This document shows, in pieces, positions 14,236 through 21,480 of a stretch of 36,010 nucleotides of DNA. A program made the position numbers and the translations under genes. The stretch covers positions 1 to 36,010 of the IMG/VR virus record IMGVR_UViG_3300046028_002832, one strand, 5' to 3'. The stretch is from a virus. The notes below the pieces were generated by a model. That model did not search any database. It worked only from the letters and a program-made list of their open reading frames with translations, and was not told where the DNA came from. Every line of letters begins with the position of its first letter. The first letter of the stretch is position 1.

Positions 14236-16167
14236 ATGGCAGATGTAACCGTAGAATTTGGCGCGAAGGACGTGGGGTTTGAAAAGGTTCTCACGCAGAT
14301 CCGCGAAGAGACTGAAAGACTAAAGAACAGCCTCAAGGGAACTGAGCTTGGGATGGAGGACATTGAAGTCATCATGCGGAAGATCGGTAAAAACGATGCA
14401 ATGGAAAGGCGCATTCGTTCTCTTGGCGGGGCGATGGATGAAACGAAGGCAAAGACCGAAAAGTTTGCTGGCGCGGGAAACCTTGTGCGTGACTTCGCAA
14501 CCGGATTTGCTTTTACAGAGATCATTTCTGGCACAAAGCAACTGATGGATGAGTTTGATCGAATCGGTGACTTGGCGGTTAGGTTTAATACATCCGCTGA
14601 AACGATTCAGAAGGTTGGCGTAGCTGCTAAAATGTCAGGAACGGATATTGAAGCGGTCGCAGGAGCAATGACCAAGGCCGGAATCGCTGCCACAAATGCC
14701 GCTGATAATGGCGGTGAAATGGCCGAGAAGTTTGCGAAGGCAGGAATCGATGCGCGAGAGTTTGCTAATGCTGATCTTGATAAAAAACTACTGATGATTT
14801 CAGCAGCGTATCAAGCAGCAGCAGGAGACGCTTCAAAACTCAACGCAATCATTTCAATAATGGGATCAAAAGGAGGGGCAAACCTTATTCCATTGATTTC
14901 AAACCTTGAGGATTTGCAAACAACAATGTCGGGCGCATCTATTGCGTCAAACGAATCTGTCGCTTCGATTCAAAAAGCTAACGATGCGATTGATGAAATG
15001 ACTCAGACCCTCAAATCATGGGGCGCAGAGGTTATTGGTTTTTTAGTTGATGGAGTTCAAGGTGCAGGGGAAAGGGTTGGCAACATCCTTGCTGGCGGAG
15101 TCGGCAAAACAATAGCAGAACTTGATGCGGACATTGAAGAAATGAATGCAAAGGCACGACTCGCTAACAAGGGAGTAGTTGAGCCAAAAACTGAAGGCGT
15201 TGTTATTCCAGCTTTTGGTTCTGGGGCTGTCATGGGAGGAATGGGGATGGGAATGGGTTCGCCTGTAAATCCACAAAAATCGCAAGAAACCTTAGACTAT
15301 GAAAAGCAAGTTGCCGATGAGATAGCGACGATGAAAGAAGAGGCGGCAGCAAAAGAAAAGGCATCAGCAGAAAAGGCCGCGAATGATAAAATCGCCGCGA
15401 TTGAAGCGGTGAAGACGGCAGAACTTAACGCATTTAACGATCAGGTTGCTAATACGACAAGCTTGATGACAATGACAAGCGAATATAATGCGAATCTTGA
15501 AGGGATTTCTGCTACGGCAGGAGAAACCAATTCATTCCTGCAAGAGCAATCTGAAATTTTGGAGTCCAACGTAAACCTCACGGACGCTTTATCAACCTCG
15601 ACAGAAGATCAGAACGAATATCTTGGTGACCAAGCAAAGCAACTTGAGATTGTTAAGGGGCTTTACGAGGACATTAACACAGAAGAGAACGAGGCGCAAA
15701 AGAAGTATCGAGAGAAAGCGGAAGAGAAGGCTAAGGGCGATCAGGAAAAGGCACAGCAGAAAGCCGAAAAGGAAAGTGAAGATGCCGCGCAGAAAGCGCA
15801 GCAGGAATATGATTCCAGTTTAACAGGGCAAGCATTCAACCGAATCGACCAAGCAAAAAAAGAGTTTAAGGTAACATCAGGGGGGCGCCTTTCGGAAAAC
15901 ATGAACAAGGCTCTCTCAGAAGGGCGATTTGGAGCCGCAGAAACTTACGCAAATCAAATTGCCAGAAAAGAGGCAGCTTATGAAAAAAGACAAGTCTCAA
16001 CAATGGTGAAGGACAAGGGGATGACGCAATCTGAGGCTGAGGATTCTGTGCGTTCTAAGAAGGATCAAAACGATCCGATGGGAACACTTGTAAAATACAC
16101 AGAAGAAATAAAAAATTCCGTTAGCAACATTGAGGACGCATTACCGCAAAAAGCATTAATCGCATAA
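14236..16167 (+). CDS. Tail tape-measure protein
   Basis: A 643-residue, mostly helical, Ala-rich protein that sets tail length and is expelled at infection. It begins with a coiled coil (FEKVLTQIREETERLKNSLK). The region EFDRIGDLAVRFNTSAETIQ followed by KVGVAAKMSGTDIEAVAGAM is the conserved tape-measure segment. A Gly/Met-rich hydrophobic patch (VMGGMGMGMGSP, about 330-345) and long charged coiled coils (about 360-540, EKAQQKAEKESEDAAQKAQQ) follow. At roughly 0.15 nm per residue the tail would be near 95 nm. It follows the chaperone, as expected. The leader is TAA-ATT-ATG with no Shine-Dalgarno sequence. Confidence 0.85.
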   Translation: MADVTVEFGAKDVGFEKVLTQIREETERLKNSLKGTELGMEDIEVIMRKIGKNDAMERRIRSLGGAMDETKAKTEKFAGAGNLVRDFATGFAFTEIISGTKQLMDEFDRIGDLAVRFNTSAETIQKVGVAAKMSGTDIEAVAGAMTKAGIAATNAADNGGEMAEKFAKAGIDAREFANADLDKKLLMISAAYQAAAGDASKLNAIISIMGSKGGANLIPLISNLEDLQTTMSGASIASNESVASIQKANDAIDEMTQTLKSWGAEVIGFLVDGVQGAGERVGNILAGGVGKTIAELDADIEEMNAKARLANKGVVEPKTEGVVIPAFGSGAVMGGMGMGMGSPVNPQKSQETLDYEKQVADEIATMKEEAAAKEKASAEKAANDKIAAIEAVKTAELNAFNDQVANTTSLMTMTSEYNANLEGISATAGETNSFLQEQSEILESNVNLTDALSTSTEDQNEYLGDQAKQLEIVKGLYEDINTEENEAQKKYREKAEEKAKGDQEKAQQKAEKESEDAAQKAQQEYDSSLTGQAFNRIDQAKKEFKVTSGGRLSENMNKALSEGRFGAAETYANQIARKEAAYEKRQVSTMVKDKGMTQSEAEDSVRSKKDQNDPMGTLVKYTEEIKNSVSNIEDALPQKALIA

Positions 16168-16171
16168 AATT

Positions 16172-16831
16172 ATGCCAGTAACATACCACGGAGCAACAAC
16201 ACTAATCGTAACGGGATCTTCTTTTACAGAATACCCATCTGGACTTATGAGGGCGGACGTTAGTTATGTTTGCAGAACAACGCAAGCGTCATCACTTTTA
16301 TCACAATTAAACGCAAAAACTGCTTTACCCAGCTTCTCAACTTATACTTCGCAATTCGCAGCAACACGCGAGGATCGGAGCGATGGGTTTACATATTTTT
16401 CTGCGATCGGATACAAGGGGAACGCAGCGGCTTCAAGGATTACACTTGGCGCAGTAATTAGCAATTTTACGGTTCCTGTAAAATTTATTCAAGCAACCAC
16501 GGGAACATCCCCGAGAGTATACCAGACGGATGCAGGATTACCCGCATCTGTTATCAGCGACACGATAACAAAAATTTACACAATCGCAACGAGTGCTTCA
16601 AATGCTGCGATTGGTGCTATCCCACCATCGACATTAACATTGAGGATTATCAAGCAGCCTACAATTCCTGCGGGATGGACTCTGCCAATTTCATTCTCGA
16701 CTTATTTGCAAAGCACCAAAGATATTATCACTCTTGAGAGGCAAAATTATGGAACGATTGATGAAATTACGGTGACGTGGGGATTTGTTTTTAATTTTGC
16801 GAATCCATTTACGGCCACAAAAACCACATAA
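16172..16831 (+). CDS. Putative minor tail protein (beta-rich)
   Basis: A 219-residue beta-rich protein, rich in Thr and Ser, with TTLIVTGSSFTEYPSGLMRA, RITLGAVISNFTVPVKFIQA and ITVTWGFVFNFANPF. No family recognised. Position just after the tape measure suggests a distal tail or tail-tip component. The leader is TAA-AATT-ATG, like its neighbours. Confidence 0.6.
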   Translation: MPVTYHGATTLIVTGSSFTEYPSGLMRADVSYVCRTTQASSLLSQLNAKTALPSFSTYTSQFAATREDRSDGFTYFSAIGYKGNAAASRITLGAVISNFTVPVKFIQATTGTSPRVYQTDAGLPASVISDTITKIYTIATSASNAAIGAIPPSTLTLRIIKQPTIPAGWTLPISFSTYLQSTKDIITLERQNYGTIDEITVTWGFVFNFANPFTATKTT

Positions 16832-16834
16832 ATT

Positions 16835-17161
16835 ATGATCACAAAATTTCCTGTAGATTTCAGATCGAGAATCCAAGACGGAAGCGACACTTCAATTAGC
16901 GCGAACGATTTGATGCTTAACTTCTCGGCGGCATTTATTGAAATTGATTCGTCGCTCGTTACCGACTCCCCATCACCAACCGGACATACGCAAAGGCGAT
17001 TGCTAATTCCTGGAGTTCCACTTAGCGGGAATCTTGTATTAAGCGCGACAGACGGAGGGTTAAGTTGGGCGGAAGGGATTCCTACTCCGCCAACTACGGG
17101 AACTTATGTTCTCGGAGTCATAGACGGCACGATACAATGGATCGCCACGGAGGAGTGCTGA
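16835..17161 (+). CDS. Small structural-type protein, unknown
   Basis: A 108-residue protein. FPVDFRSRIQDGSDTSISAN is followed by repeated G-(I/V)-P and Thr-rich strands (PGVPLSGNLVLSATDGGLSW, PTTGTYVLGVIDGTIQWI) that look like short fibre or tail-tip adaptor repeats. It sits between minor tail genes and uses the TAA-ATT-ATG leader. No function assigned. Confidence 0.6.
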   Translation: MITKFPVDFRSRIQDGSDTSISANDLMLNFSAAFIEIDSSLVTDSPSPTGHTQRRLLIPGVPLSGNLVLSATDGGLSWAEGIPTPPTTGTYVLGVIDGTIQWIATEEC

Positions 17162-17162
17162 C

Positions 17163-17738
17163 ATGGCAACGATCAAGCTACAGCCGAGCGGCGCGGTGGT
17201 GCTAAAGGACGGCAAGGTGAGTTGCACGTGTTGTGATACGGAGTGCTGTCTGTATCCGGCGTCACAACTTGGGGTCGGGTATGTTGCGGAGGATTTGCCT
17301 AACGGGGTCACACTCAACTTCGACGGCAATCTGTTTCCCGTAGTCAGAAGCGGATCCATCTATTTTGATATTGAGGGATATTCCACTTACATTTTAGACC
17401 GAGACGGCTCAACGTGGAGGGTCACAGTTACCACAATAATCCCTAACGAACCCCCCGACGTCGTAACGCTGCACTCGGTAGGACAGTGCCTAATCGGAAA
17501 TTACTCGTATGATATCATGCCCGAGTTTCTGATTTCGGTGTTATCCCAATACGCGCAATTTTATACGGTGAGCGGACCGATAAGCGGTATCGTTGAACGA
17601 GAGAGCGATTGTGTGTGGCGCGGCGCAGGACTTACGCTCACAAATTTTAGTTATCAGTGGAAGGTCAACGGAAAAAATAAGTTAGGCTTCCAAAATACTC
17701 CGGTTGGGTCATACGAGGGAGGTTACTCCGTCTCATGA
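17163..17738 (+). CDS. Cysteine-cluster structural-region protein
   Basis: A 191-residue protein. The N-terminus, ATIKLQPSGAVVLKDGKVSC, leads into a dense cysteine cluster (CTCCDTECC, about residues 21-29) and then a beta-rich body (GVTLNFDGNLFPVV, WRVTVTTIIPNE). The cluster could bind metal or form disulfides in the virion. Unlike most genes here it has a Shine-Dalgarno-like GGAGG (17151-17155) before its ATG, and its base composition looks more GC-rich. It overlaps the next gene by 4 nt. Role unknown. Confidence 0.65.
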   Translation: MATIKLQPSGAVVLKDGKVSCTCCDTECCLYPASQLGVGYVAEDLPNGVTLNFDGNLFPVVRSGSIYFDIEGYSTYILDRDGSTWRVTVTTIIPNEPPDVVTLHSVGQCLIGNYSYDIMPEFLISVLSQYAQFYTVSGPISGIVERESDCVWRGAGLTLTNFSYQWKVNGKNKLGFQNTPVGSYEGGYSVS

Positions 17739-17971
17739 CCTGCCCCCACATCACCACCAGCACAAAAGAATACAATGCTTGCGGCCTTGGAATGTATGGC
17801 GGCAAGCCCAGCCACGGCACATGCGCTAAATGTATCGAGAGCGGCGAGAACACGCCTGAGTATGCCGCCGAACTGGCAGCACGCTCCGAACGGTCTCACC
17901 CTTCGACGGCAAAGCCTATAAGCGGATGTTGTGATTCAGCAAATAACTATTTGACAACTCCACCCAAGTAA
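17735..17971 (+). CDS. Small Cys/His-rich protein, possible metal binder
   Basis: A 78-residue protein with CPH, CGLGMYGGKPSHGTCAKC and a later GCC. The cysteines and histidines are spaced as a possible zinc site (residues 3, 5, 16, 27, 30, 33). The C-terminal SERSHPSTAKPISGCC is also polar. It is coupled to the preceding Cys-rich gene by ATGA overlap, and the pair may act together. The next gene begins directly after its stop. No family recognised. Confidence 0.6.
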   Translation: MTCPHITTSTKEYNACGLGMYGGKPSHGTCAKCIESGENTPEYAAELAARSERSHPSTAKPISGCCDSANNYLTTPPK

Positions 17972-19258
17972 ATGGCACGCGATCTTTTCATCGATTTAAC
18001 AAACCTGAGACTTGCGGCGAATGTTGCAAGTTTGGCACCGTCTGGCTCCCCGAACTTCACACGTGGCGACATCACGGCATTCAACCTGTATTTCTTGGAA
18101 GCAACTGGGGATATTGCCGTTCCGTTTGAAATTACAGATCAAGCAGCGTCTTCTGTGAATTTTGCTATTGGCGATCTTGCCGCACTTCCAACAAACGGAA
18201 CCTTCACACTATCGTTTGCGGCTGAGACAAGCGGAGCGTTGAGCTATTCAGCTACCGCAGGGGCAATTTCATCCGCCCTAAATGCGCTTACAACAATCTC
18301 GGCAGCAGGAGGTGTTTCTGTCTCTGGTGATGCCGTTGGCCATGCCACTATTCAATTCAATTCAAATGGTCTTAGAACGGCAATCACAGCAAACACCGCA
18401 TTACTACTGCCAGACACAACGGCAAGCATCACGATACGGAGAACGGGAAGCGCAACGCAGCCTGAGATTCAAGACCTCGATCTGTTTGTCAATCCTTACG
18501 TCTTGCAACCAACTTGGACGGACTCAGGCACGGCATTAACCGCAACGATTGCGACCACGATTACCGGAACGTCATCCATAAACAACACGCAAGCCATATC
18601 GTTGTCACGTCCTGCCGTTGCTGGCGCATTTACGCTTACGATGCCGACAACCTTCAATTCAGTAACCAGCGTTGTTACGGACGGGCTTTTCATTACGGCC
18701 AACAATCACGGACTTGCCACAAGCCAACAGGTGACGCTGACCGGATTCTCCGCGATGACTGGGTTTCTCCAAGACGGCACGCCATACTTTGTAAATTCGC
18801 TTCCCTCTCGTCAACAATTCACGCTTGCGGTAACCGCTGGCGGAACTACTTTGACAGGCAGCGGGACAACTGGCGTATCGTGCGGAGCGACCACGGTAAT
18901 TCAATCCACAGATCCTCTAAGCTACACGACAACCTCGGCAGAACTGCAAACGGCATTACAATTACTCGGTTCTATCGGCACAAATAACGTTGCGGTGATT
19001 GGAGATAATACAAGCGGATACGGAATTACATTCGTAAATGAAAAAGGATTTACCAGCTTCCCGACGATGGGATTTGTAAGCACCCTTTCAGCTGCACCAA
19101 TCAAATCAGCATCGGTTGATTTTACGGGTTTGAATTTGAGGGATGCGATGACGGCATCAAGTGTGCCATTCACCCTATCGATTCAACTTAATGCCGTTAG
19201 CCAAACGACGACCGTTGTCCAACAGGATTGTTTTGTTGTGGAGAAATTACAACGATAG
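17972..19258 (+). CDS. Large beta-rich minor tail protein
   Basis: A 428-residue protein, very rich in Thr, Ser, Ala and Gly, with many beta strands. It contains ALPTNGTFTLSFAAETSGAL, the Ig/adhesin-like GLFITANNHGLATSQQVTLT and YTTTSAELQTALQLLGSIG. The NNHGLATSQQVTL...TPYFVNSL stretch resembles short beta repeats found in virion and adhesin proteins. TFTL followed by TTTSAELQTAL occurs twice in loose form, hinting at an internal duplication. It is the last gene before the lysis cassette, a usual place for tail-tip or host-contact proteins. No enzyme motif seen. Confidence 0.65.
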   Translation: MARDLFIDLTNLRLAANVASLAPSGSPNFTRGDITAFNLYFLEATGDIAVPFEITDQAASSVNFAIGDLAALPTNGTFTLSFAAETSGALSYSATAGAISSALNALTTISAAGGVSVSGDAVGHATIQFNSNGLRTAITANTALLLPDTTASITIRRTGSATQPEIQDLDLFVNPYVLQPTWTDSGTALTATIATTITGTSSINNTQAISLSRPAVAGAFTLTMPTTFNSVTSVVTDGLFITANNHGLATSQQVTLTGFSAMTGFLQDGTPYFVNSLPSRQQFTLAVTAGGTTLTGSGTTGVSCGATTVIQSTDPLSYTTTSAELQTALQLLGSIGTNNVAVIGDNTSGYGITFVNEKGFTSFPTMGFVSTLSAAPIKSASVDFTGLNLRDAMTASSVPFTLSIQLNAVSQTTTVVQQDCFVVEKLQR

Positions 19259-19277
19259 CGCATCTGAAAATAAAAAA

Positions 19278-19442
19278 ATGAATACTCTGTTTCAAAAACT
19301 AAAAGAACCGTCCACCTATCGCGGCGTTGCAATCATTGCTGGCGTTGCTGGTATTAGTTTGGATCCGTCAGCTTGGCAAACCATCGGAACTTTGATCGCT
19401 TCCATTGTGGGGCTGATTGAAATATTTCGCAAAGAAAAATGA
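19278..19442 (+). CDS. Holin-like small membrane protein
   Basis: A 54-residue protein with two hydrophobic stretches, VAIIAGVAGIS (about 17-27) and IGTLIASIVGLIEIF (about 36-50), and a charged C-terminus (RKEK). EPSTYRGVAIIAG...W..IG is a frequent pattern in small phage holin-type proteins that perforate the inner membrane to release endolysin. Its place as first gene of a three-gene block ending in a peptidoglycan peptidase supports this. The ATG at 19278 follows an A-rich leader; the longer frame upstream is a shadow of the tail gene. The stop overlaps the next ATG. Confidence 0.72.
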   Translation: MNTLFQKLKEPSTYRGVAIIAGVAGISLDPSAWQTIGTLIASIVGLIEIFRKEK

Positions 19443-19612
19443 ACCGAGCAAAAGACATTGCTTTTGGCATGGTGGTTATTGCCTTTTTTGTAATCCTCAT
19501 TTCATTCATCACGGGGTGTTCATCATTTGGGACACCGGAATTTTGCGTCAAGACTGATTACGGTTCCTTCTGCTATACGCTGCCAGAAATTCCGGTATTA
19601 AAGGATAAATGA
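19439..19612 (+). CDS. Small lipoprotein in the lysis cassette (possible spanin-like)
   Basis: A 57-residue protein. A hydrophobic signal segment (residues 8-26, ending FVILISFIT) leads to a lipobox-like ITGCSS with the lipidated Cys at 27. The remainder is short (about 30 residues) with two more cysteines and PEIPVLKDK. It is nested between holin and endolysin by 4-nt overlaps on both sides (ATGA at 19439 and at 19609). Size and lipobox suit a Rz1-like outer spanin, but no inner-membrane partner is seen unless it is the protein at 11229. Lysis role inferred. Confidence 0.65.
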   Translation: MNRAKDIAFGMVVIAFFVILISFITGCSSFGTPEFCVKTDYGSFCYTLPEIPVLKDK

Positions 19613-20085
19613 TTCTCGATGACAGATCAGAGCGCAATCTTGCAACTCTGCATCCGGATTTGCAACAGAGGGCAGCGTCTTTTATAGGTGCCGCGAAAAT
19701 GATGGCGCAGTCGCGCAACCTGGATGTTCGCATTATCAGCGGGACTCGTTCCTATTCTGAGCAAGATGCGATATACGCTAAAGGCAGGACAACTGCCGGG
19801 CGCATCGTTACCAATGCGAGGGCTGGATTTTCAAACCACAACTTCGGGATTGCTTTTGATATTGGGGTTTTCCAAGGCAAGGCATATTTAGGCGAGCACG
19901 CATTATACGACGAGCTTGGTCCGCTCGGAGAAAGCTTGGGACTTGAGTGGGGCGGACGCTGGAAGAAGATTGTTGATAAGCCTCACTACCAATTCCGGCC
20001 TAAGTGGGCGGCCAATATGAACCAGTCTCAAATGCTTGCTGGATTGCGTCGAAGAGCGGCGGGAAATCTCGACATTCTTTCCTAA
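19609..20085 (+). CDS. Endolysin, M15-family peptidase (L-alanyl-D-glutamate type)
   Basis: A 158-residue zinc peptidase that cuts peptide bonds in peptidoglycan to lyse the host. The VanY/M15 metal motif is complete: SNHNFGIAFDIG gives His77 and Asp84, and KPHYQF gives His126. SGTRSYSEQDAIYAKGRT is the conserved substrate-loop region before it, as in T5-type L-alanyl-D-glutamate peptidases. It lacks a signal peptide and so needs the holin. The short C-terminal tail (about 135-158, basic) may bind the wall. It overlaps the lipoprotein stop by 4 nt. This closes the late operon. Confidence 0.9.
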   Translation: MILDDRSERNLATLHPDLQQRAASFIGAAKMMAQSRNLDVRIISGTRSYSEQDAIYAKGRTTAGRIVTNARAGFSNHNFGIAFDIGVFQGKAYLGEHALYDELGPLGESLGLEWGGRWKKIVDKPHYQFRPKWAANMNQSQMLAGLRRRAAGNLDILS

Positions 20086-20228
20086 TTTTGCAGTCGCAAA
20101 AGCGTCCAAGGAAAAAATATTTCCGATTCGAAAATAAATCCCTCTGCGCTCAGACGCCCTATTTATGAGGGTTCAAGGGGTGTAAAGCTTTTTTTGATGG
20201 GGGGTCTCAAAAAAAAATAAAAAAAAGA
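20086..20228 (+). other. Non-coding gap after the lysis cassette
   Basis: No convincing gene. TTTTGC (20086-20091) and GCAAAA (20096-20101) form a small inverted repeat around AGTC, followed by very A-rich sequence (20205-20228). There is no clean stem with T-tract, although CCCTATTTATGAGGG (20158-20172) could pair weakly. Late-operon termination probably happens here. The next block's leader begins at about 20229. Confidence 0.4.
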
Positions 20229-20308
20229 TTTACACTTAAAAAAAATAGAGAAGAATGAATCACATCAAAGGCGCAACGCCGATGAAAGAAAAAAAAGAAA
20301 TAGAAAAT
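20229..20308 (+). promoter_or_regulatory. Structured leader, copy A, heading the replication block
   Basis: The layout is TTTACA (20229-20234), 27 nt, ACATCAAA (20262-20269), hairpin GGCG-CAA-CGCC (20270-20280), A-rich spacer, GAAATAGAAAAT (20297-20308), then ATGAA. A second copy at 31545-31629 keeps the same order and identical 27-nt spacing but has a different hairpin sequence that still pairs. TTTACA could be a -35-like element; I see no clear -10 box. Confidence 0.6.
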
Positions 20309-20572
20309 ATGAAAACTATCCTACCGACCGTTCACATGAATGGGACAAGCCATGATGACCTGTGGCAAGGCTATGCAGCGGCCTATGAGGCAGTTCAAGC
20401 AGCACAGAACGAGATTGGGAAAATTGAGTTCAATGCTCGAGACTACTATGTGCAATCCGATGATGCGTTCCCAAAAGCAAGGGATCAACGCCAAGAAATG
20501 TGGGAAGCACTCAAGCAAGTTGAAGCGTATTTATTCTCGCACCTAATTTCCCTGCAAGAACAGAAAAGATAA
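20309..20572 (+). CDS. Conserved phage protein of unknown function (early block)
   Basis: An 87-residue protein. KTILPTVHMNGTSHDDLWQG, then AYEAVQAAQNEI and NARDYYVQSDDAF, is a pattern I have seen in many phage early proteins, always without assigned function. I chose the ATG at 20309 because the GAAATAGAAAAT leader abuts it and the remembered family begins MKTILPTVH; in-frame ATGs at 20255 and 20282 lie inside the structured leader. It is first in the replication block. Confidence 0.75.
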   Translation: MKTILPTVHMNGTSHDDLWQGYAAAYEAVQAAQNEIGKIEFNARDYYVQSDDAFPKARDQRQEMWEALKQVEAYLFSHLISLQEQKR

Positions 20573-20573
20573 T

Positions 20574-20681
20574 ATGAATCCAACCGACTGCCAAATGATC
20601 TGTTGGTTCTTCGAGGGGATTGCCAAAATCGGAATCCCCTTGTTCCTAACAATCGCAGCATTCCAAATTTACAAAAAATGA
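20574..20681 (+). CDS. 35-residue single-span membrane peptide
   Basis: MNPTDCQMICWFFEGIAKIG is followed by IPLFLTIAAFQIYKK. About residues 9-32 are hydrophobic and would span the membrane, and a basic KK end follows. It begins two nt after the preceding stop, and its own stop overlaps the next ATG (ATGA at 20678). No family recognised; small membrane peptides of this kind occur in early phage operons. Confidence 0.5.
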   Translation: MNPTDCQMICWFFEGIAKIGIPLFLTIAAFQIYKK

Positions 20682-20821
20682 GTTCCATCGAAAGAACATC
20701 ATCGACTTGTCTGCCGCCAGAGGCGTATATTCACCTATGGAAAAAGTGCGAGAAATCAGAGCCGCCTAAATTCAAATCAACTTGCATACCCAAAAAATAT
20801 GAACTCAAAAACGGAAAGTGA
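20678..20821 (+). CDS. Small basic Cys-containing protein, unknown
   Basis: A 47-residue protein (STCLPPEAYIHLWKKCEKSE, then KSTCIPKKYELKNGK) with three cysteines and many lysines. The ATG at 20678 overlaps the preceding stop. Its 3' end overlaps the next gene by 23 nt in another frame. Function unknown. Confidence 0.45.
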   Translation: MSSIERTSSTCLPPEAYIHLWKKCEKSEPPKFKSTCIPKKYELKNGK

Positions 20822-21038
20822 ACTTCTCTTTACACGGGAGGTTCTCTGCGCGATGATTCACAGGGCGGTTTTGGATGCTCAACTGACGCCCGATAAATAT
20901 ATGCGGCAACATACGAAAAATATGAATGAGAAGTTCCAACAGGATGCTCTTCATTTCATCCGAAGCGAAGGGTTCAAGGATATTTGTAATGCTCTTAGTT
21001 TGCCTTCTGAGAAGTTGAAAAGGGTCGCATTTGTATGA
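20799..21038 (+). CDS. Small helical protein upstream of the RuvC-like gene
   Basis: A 79-residue helical protein (REVLCAMIHRAVLDAQLTPD, EKFQQDALHFIRSEGFKDIC). The DALHFIRSEGF pattern recalls short phage DNA-metabolism accessory proteins that carry a late-nucleotide-binding-like helix, but I cannot name a family. It overlaps the RuvC-like gene by 4 nt, which suggests coupled expression. Confidence 0.55.
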   Translation: MNSKTESELLFTREVLCAMIHRAVLDAQLTPDKYMRQHTKNMNEKFQQDALHFIRSEGFKDICNALSLPSEKLKRVAFV

Positions 21039-21478
21039 TTCTGGCAATTGATTCTGGAACAACGCAATCAGCCTTCGTCCAATACGATGAATGCAAAAGT
21101 CTAATTGTCGATCACGGAATCTTGCCAAATCCAGAGATGAGGCAAATCCTGATCGGCAGGGAATATGATTTGGTTGCGCTCGAAATGATCGCTTCGTATG
21201 GTATGCCAGTTGGAGCAAGCACATTTGAAACGTGCCTCTGGATTGGACGGTTTATCGAGGTTGCCAGAACAGAGACAAGGTTAGTTTACCGCAAAGAGAT
21301 AAAAATGTATCTGTGCGGGTCAATGCGAGCAAAAGATGGAAACGTCAGGCAAGCATTGATTGACAGGCTGGGGGCGCAAGGAACAAAAAAGGACAAGGGT
21401 CCGACCTATGGAATTTCCTCACATTCGTGGGCGGCACTTGCAGTCGCCGTATATGCTGCAAACAACAATAGAAAATAA
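21035..21478 (+). CDS. RuvC-like Holliday junction resolvase
   Basis: A 147-residue RNase H-fold nuclease, likely resolving branched DNA before packaging. The first catalytic Asp is Asp6 in ILAIDSGTTQSAF, and the second acidic residue is Glu50 in DLVALEMIASYG. The family segment AKDGNVRQALIDRLG and the C-terminal THYGISSH-like helix (PTYGISSHSWAALAVAVYA, His130) follow. In bacterial RuvC the last helix carries an Asp three residues after the His; here it is Ala133. As I recall, SHAWSALAVA-type ends are common in this phage branch, so this is probably not inactivation. Confidence 0.82.
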   Translation: MILAIDSGTTQSAFVQYDECKSLIVDHGILPNPEMRQILIGREYDLVALEMIASYGMPVGASTFETCLWIGRFIEVARTETRLVYRKEIKMYLCGSMRAKDGNVRQALIDRLGAQGTKKDKGPTYGISSHSWAALAVAVYAANNNRK

Positions 21479-21480
21479 AA

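Noticed and set aside
18514-18987. 157-codon + frame inside the 17972 tail gene
   Set aside because: Alternative frame of a long beta-rich structural gene; its composition (His, Asn, Arg rich) resembles no protein family.
20158-20212. Terminator after the endolysin (weak CCCT/AGGG pairing and later T run)
   Set aside because: The stem is only 4 bp and the T run (about 20189-20197) is not adjacent to a clear hairpin, so I did not call it.
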